Assembly (NCBI RefSeq): GCF_000374565.1
Contig: NZ_KB894689.1
Coordinates: forward strand, 124,001 to 188,000
Direction: 5' to 3'
Length of the DNA stretch: 64,000 bases
Origin: Siminovitchia fordii DSM 16014 = CIP 108821
GTDB lineage: Bacteria > Bacillota > Bacilli > Bacillales > Bacillaceae_C
The notes under the pieces are model-generated. The model was not told the origin of the DNA, made no database searches, and saw only the letters and a list, made by a program, of their open reading frames with translations. A program made the position numbers and the translations under genes. This document shows, piece by piece, positions 61,411-64,000 of the stretch (the stretch's first letter is position 1; the number at the start of each line of letters is the position of its first letter).

Positions 61411-61773
61411 ATGAGTGAAATTAAGCATGGGGCACCTGAGATCCCCAACCCACTGAGAGTATTTATGACATTTGAGTCCACAGGGTGGTTTGATACATCA
61501 AAAGAGCAGAAAGAAAAAGAGATTCTTCCGGCGCTGAATCAAATATTGGAAAGCTGGAGAGGCAACGGATCGGAGCTATTGGGAACCTTTGACAGGGATA
61601 TTTTTACTGCCGGACATGCAGGTCCCAATAACTGGCATGCTTGCTTCCTGTTCAATATTCTAGATTTGCAAACGGTTACAAATATGACGCATTCCTTTCG
61701 AGAGGCAGGACTGGATCGTTATTTCCGACTGGAAGCCTCGATTGGACGCCCGTTTTTCTTAGTGGAAAAATAG
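61411..61773 (+). CDS. Conserved-looking 120-aa protein of unknown function
   Basis: A soluble protein with alternating strands and helices: 'RVFMTFESTGWFDTSKEQKE' (residues about 17-36), 'GTFDRDIFTAGHAG' and 'FRLEASIGRPFFLVEK' at the end. The layout suggests a small alpha+beta (ferredoxin-like, dimeric) fold. It lies between the hydrolase and the TRAP genes with a GAGGAGC site. It may be an accessory enzyme or binding protein of the catabolic pathway. No family assigned with confidence. Confidence 0.7.
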   Translation: MSEIKHGAPEIPNPLRVFMTFESTGWFDTSKEQKEKEILPALNQILESWRGNGSELLGTFDRDIFTAGHAGPNNWHACFLFNILDLQTVTNMTHSFREAGLDRYFRLEASIGRPFFLVEK

Positions 61774-61805
61774 TTCGCTGCACATATGAAAGAAGAGGTG
61801 GAAAA

Positions 61806-62855
61806 ATGAAGAGATTGTTCGTTCTTATCCCATTGCTATTGGCAGCTGTCATTCTAGGTGCCTGCGGAGCAGACGGTTCCGAGAAATCAGCTTCTAATAA
61901 AAGTAAAGATGACGTAATCAAGTTGACCTATGCATTTTTTGCTCCAGCAGGAACATTTCCTGCAGTTCAGATGGAAGAGTGGAAAAAGCGGCTTGAAGAG
62001 AAGACAGATGGAAAAGTGGAAGTTGAGCTTTTTCCAGGTGGTACCTTATTGGAAGCGAACAATATGTATGATGGAGTAGCGAATGGGACGGCTGACATCG
62101 GGCTAACCTCTACATCCTATGAGCCGGGCAGGTTTCCCCTTCTGGCCATTTCAGATATGCCATCAGGCTATGCAAATGCCAAATCGGCGAGTCATGTAGC
62201 AGCTGACCTGGTAGAAAAATACCCGCCGGAAGCACTAAAAGATTTTAAAATCATTACGACTTTTGCGACGGAACCTGCTTATATACAGAGCAAAAAACCA
62301 ATTTCTTCTATTAAAGAATTAAAGGGAAAACAACTGCGAATCGCTGGTGCACTTACACCGATCATGGAGGAGCTCGGAGCTGCACCAGTCGGGATGTCGC
62401 AGGCTGAAGTTCCTGAAGCATTACAAACAGGGGTTGTCGAGGGATACGTTTCATCAAGAGAAATCTTAAAAGATACGAAACTGGCAGAGATGGTCGGCTA
62501 TGTGACTGATTATCCTTTGGCGCTGAACACCTTTATAGCTGTTATGAACAAAGATAAATGGGATTCTTTACCTGAAGATGTTCAACAGGCAATTGATGAG
62601 TTGAATAGAGAGATGACGGAGTTTACCGGTGATTATTTAGACAATCATGTTCAAGAATCCATCACATGGAGCCAGGAAACTCATGACCTTAAAATTGTTG
62701 AATTGTCCGAGAGTGAGAAAAAGTCATGGGATGATCAATTGAGTAAAATGCAGGAAGAGTATGTTGAAAAGGTAGAGAAGGATGGGCAGCCTGCAAAGGA
62801 ATACCTTGAGGATATGAGAACTTTAATTGAAAAATACAATGAGCAATTCAAGTAA
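61806..62855 (+). CDS. TRAP transporter substrate-binding lipoprotein (DctP type)
   Basis: A 349-aa extracytoplasmic solute receptor. N-terminal lipoprotein signal 'LLLAAVILGAC' with the lipid Cys at about residue 20. The DctP fold shows 'VEVELFPGGTLLEANNMYDGVANGTADIG' and 'LKGKQLRIAGALTPIMEELGA'; the latter normally contains the Arg that binds a carboxylate. ATG at 61806 follows AGAGGTGG; the frame open to 61641 overlaps the previous gene. Substrate likely a carboxylate fed to the oxygenase cluster. Confidence 0.93.
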   Translation: MKRLFVLIPLLLAAVILGACGADGSEKSASNKSKDDVIKLTYAFFAPAGTFPAVQMEEWKKRLEEKTDGKVEVELFPGGTLLEANNMYDGVANGTADIGLTSTSYEPGRFPLLAISDMPSGYANAKSASHVAADLVEKYPPEALKDFKIITTFATEPAYIQSKKPISSIKELKGKQLRIAGALTPIMEELGAAPVGMSQAEVPEALQTGVVEGYVSSREILKDTKLAEMVGYVTDYPLALNTFIAVMNKDKWDSLPEDVQQAIDELNREMTEFTGDYLDNHVQESITWSQETHDLKIVELSESEKKSWDDQLSKMQEEYVEKVEKDGQPAKEYLEDMRTLIEKYNEQFK

Positions 62856-62877
62856 TGGAGTATAGGAGGTTCGAACA

Positions 62878-63450
62878 ATGGCAACTGAACAGTCTATCCA
62901 ATTAGACACTGAAAACCCGAAAATTACGGCGCATATAGATTCGACTGATGCTCCACAAGGTGCAGGTAAACCGAATATCTTTTTTAGAATAACAGATTCT
63001 TTAAATCAGGGACTGGCTTTTATAGCCGGTCTATCTCTCATTTGTATGATGCTGTTGGTCGTCTTTAATTCTATCAAGCGATTATTCTCTGATCCCATTG
63101 CCGGGACTGTTGAACTGGTCAGCTGGCTTGGGGCCATGACTGCCGTCTTTTCCCTCGGATATGCTCAGCTGCACAAAGGCCATGTGTTCATTGACTTGCT
63201 CATTGTGAAATTTCCTTCAGGATTGCAAAAGCTGACACACTCCATGGTAAATGTAATCAGCATCTTGTTCTTTGCCATGGCTGGCTGGCAAATTACCTTG
63301 TATGGCATGGGTTTGAAACAGAGCGGTGTTGTTTCAGAAACGATGCAGGTTGCTTTTTATCCCTTGGTCATTTTATGTTCCATCGGTTTTTTTAGCTTGG
63401 TTCTGGCATTAATCAAAGAAACCATTGAAGTGTGGAGGGAGGCAAGATAA
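62878..63450 (+). CDS. TRAP transporter small permease (DctQ type)
   Basis: A 190-aa protein with a polar N-terminus of about 45 residues and four transmembrane helices. 'GTVELVSWLGAMTAVFSLGYAQLHKGHVFIDLL' is the DctQ signature region. ATG with GGAGG. Its TAA stop overlaps the ATG of the large permease. Confidence 0.92.
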   Translation: MATEQSIQLDTENPKITAHIDSTDAPQGAGKPNIFFRITDSLNQGLAFIAGLSLICMMLLVVFNSIKRLFSDPIAGTVELVSWLGAMTAVFSLGYAQLHKGHVFIDLLIVKFPSGLQKLTHSMVNVISILFFAMAGWQITLYGMGLKQSGVVSETMQVAFYPLVILCSIGFFSLVLALIKETIEVWREAR

Positions 63451-64000
63451 TGGATCTGATTCTATTGGCGGTATTAGGAATCTGCGTTCTTTTCGTGTTG
63501 ATGTTCCTGCGGATGCCGTTAAGCTTTTCTATGTTCATTGTGGGTTTTGTAGGTTTGCTATTGGCAGCATCTCCGAAAGCTGCCTACAACGTGTTAAGCG
63601 CAGACTTATGGAACCAGTTTTCCAGTTACTCTTTAAGTGTAATTCCGCTTTACATATTAATGGGGGAAGTGGTCTTTCGAACAGGCATTGCCGAAAGACT
63701 TTTTGAATCAGCATACAAGTGGGTTGGACATTATCGCGGAGGAATGGCAAGCACGACCATTTTGGCGAGTGCCGGTTTTGCCTCAATCTGTGGTTCCAAC
63801 TCTGCCACGGCAGCAACGATGGGGACGATGTCCCTTCCTGAACTAGATAAATACGGGTATAACAAAGCCCTCAGCACTGGAAGCATTGCAACAGGAGGTA
63901 CTCTTGGGATTATTATTCCTCCAAGTACTGTCTTAATCGTTTTGGCGCTTCAAATGGAGCAATCGATTAAAGATCTTTTTATCGCAAGCATTGTCCCAGG
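63450..64000 (+). CDS. TRAP transporter large permease (DctM type), 3' partial
   Basis: Starts at the ATG in TAATGG, overlapping the DctQ stop, and continues past the window end; about 183 codons are seen. Hydrophobic with DctM motifs 'LRMPLSFSMFIVG', 'SIPLYILMGEVVFRTG'-like 'VIPLYILMGE' (about residue 72), 'GGMASTTILASAGFASICGSNSATAATMG' region and 'GGTLGIIIPPSTVLI'. With the two preceding genes it forms a complete tripartite importer. Confidence 0.95.
   Translation, partial: MDLILLAVLGICVLFVLMFLRMPLSFSMFIVGFVGLLLAASPKAAYNVLSADLWNQFSSYSLSVIPLYILMGEVVFRTGIAERLFESAYKWVGHYRGGMASTTILASAGFASICGSNSATAATMGTMSLPELDKYGYNKALSTGSIATGGTLGIIIPPSTVLIVLALQMEQSIKDLFIASIVP

Overview
The window comes from a low-to-moderate GC Gram-positive of the Bacillaceae (Bacillus, Neobacillus or Mesobacillus-like). 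The evidence is strong AGGAGG ribosome binding sites, frequent TTG/GTG starts, cre-like boxes, a SAM (S-box) riboswitch, and homologues of the Bacillus families YkvI, YjcZ and YhjB/YhjC. Most of it is accessory catabolic content: about ten small gene clusters, each with its own regulator and transporter. No rRNA, tRNA, CRISPR array, prophage or intact insertion sequence was seen.

Layout. (1) 1-7.04 kb, rightward: MmgE/PrpD protein (start outside the window), FadR-type GntR regulator, Zn-dependent dehydrogenase, lactonase-like metallo-beta-lactamase protein, aldehyde dehydrogenase and alcohol dehydrogenase. (2) 7.2-14.7 kb, leftward: hutU-hutI-hutG, then a terminator and cre box, then a BCCT (betaine-type) transporter and a histidine-ammonia-lyase homologue that lacks the MIO-forming Ala-Ser-Gly. 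I propose this branch feeds a histidine betaine (hercynine) into the Hut pathway. (3) 14.9-16.4 kb: AraC-type regulator. 16.9-20.5 kb: three-subunit molybdenum hydroxylase. (4) 20.7-24.7 kb: RpiR regulator, GNAT acyltransferase, N-acylamino acid racemase-like enolase-superfamily enzyme, YkvI transporter. (5) 24.8-32.1 kb: a strictly periodic 52-bp tandem array, a methyltransferase, a flavoprotein, a frameshifted acetyltransferase, yjcZ, a Na+/solute symporter with its DUF3311 partner, and a second tandem array of about 20-bp units. (6) 32.1-38 kb: amino acid permease, Na+/solute symporter, agmatinase-family enzyme and a sigma-54 activator, with a sigma-54 promoter and palindromic operators. 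(7) 38.4-41 kb: S-box-controlled homoserine dehydrogenase and several very small genes.

(8) 41.5-54.4 kb is a malonate regulon. A FadR-type GntR gene leads mdcH-mdcA-mdcB-mdcC-mdcDE(fused)-mdcG (biotin-independent malonate decarboxylase). Divergent to it is the malonate transporter madLM. The same operator (TCGACARTCGA or a half site) also lies at the promoters of an amidase and of an operon for an M20 amidohydrolase, a DUF5058 membrane protein, a second membrane protein and a 51-aa protein. I infer that these extra genes take up and hydrolyse malonyl amides or N-malonyl conjugates to malonate.

(9) 55-64 kb: VOC protein, then a catabolic cluster with an XylR_N/V4R/PucR-type hybrid regulator, flavin reductase, Rieske oxygenase, M19-type hydrolase, a 120-aa unknown and a TRAP transporter whose large subunit runs off the window. 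All functions are read from the sequence and family knowledge; no database search was run.
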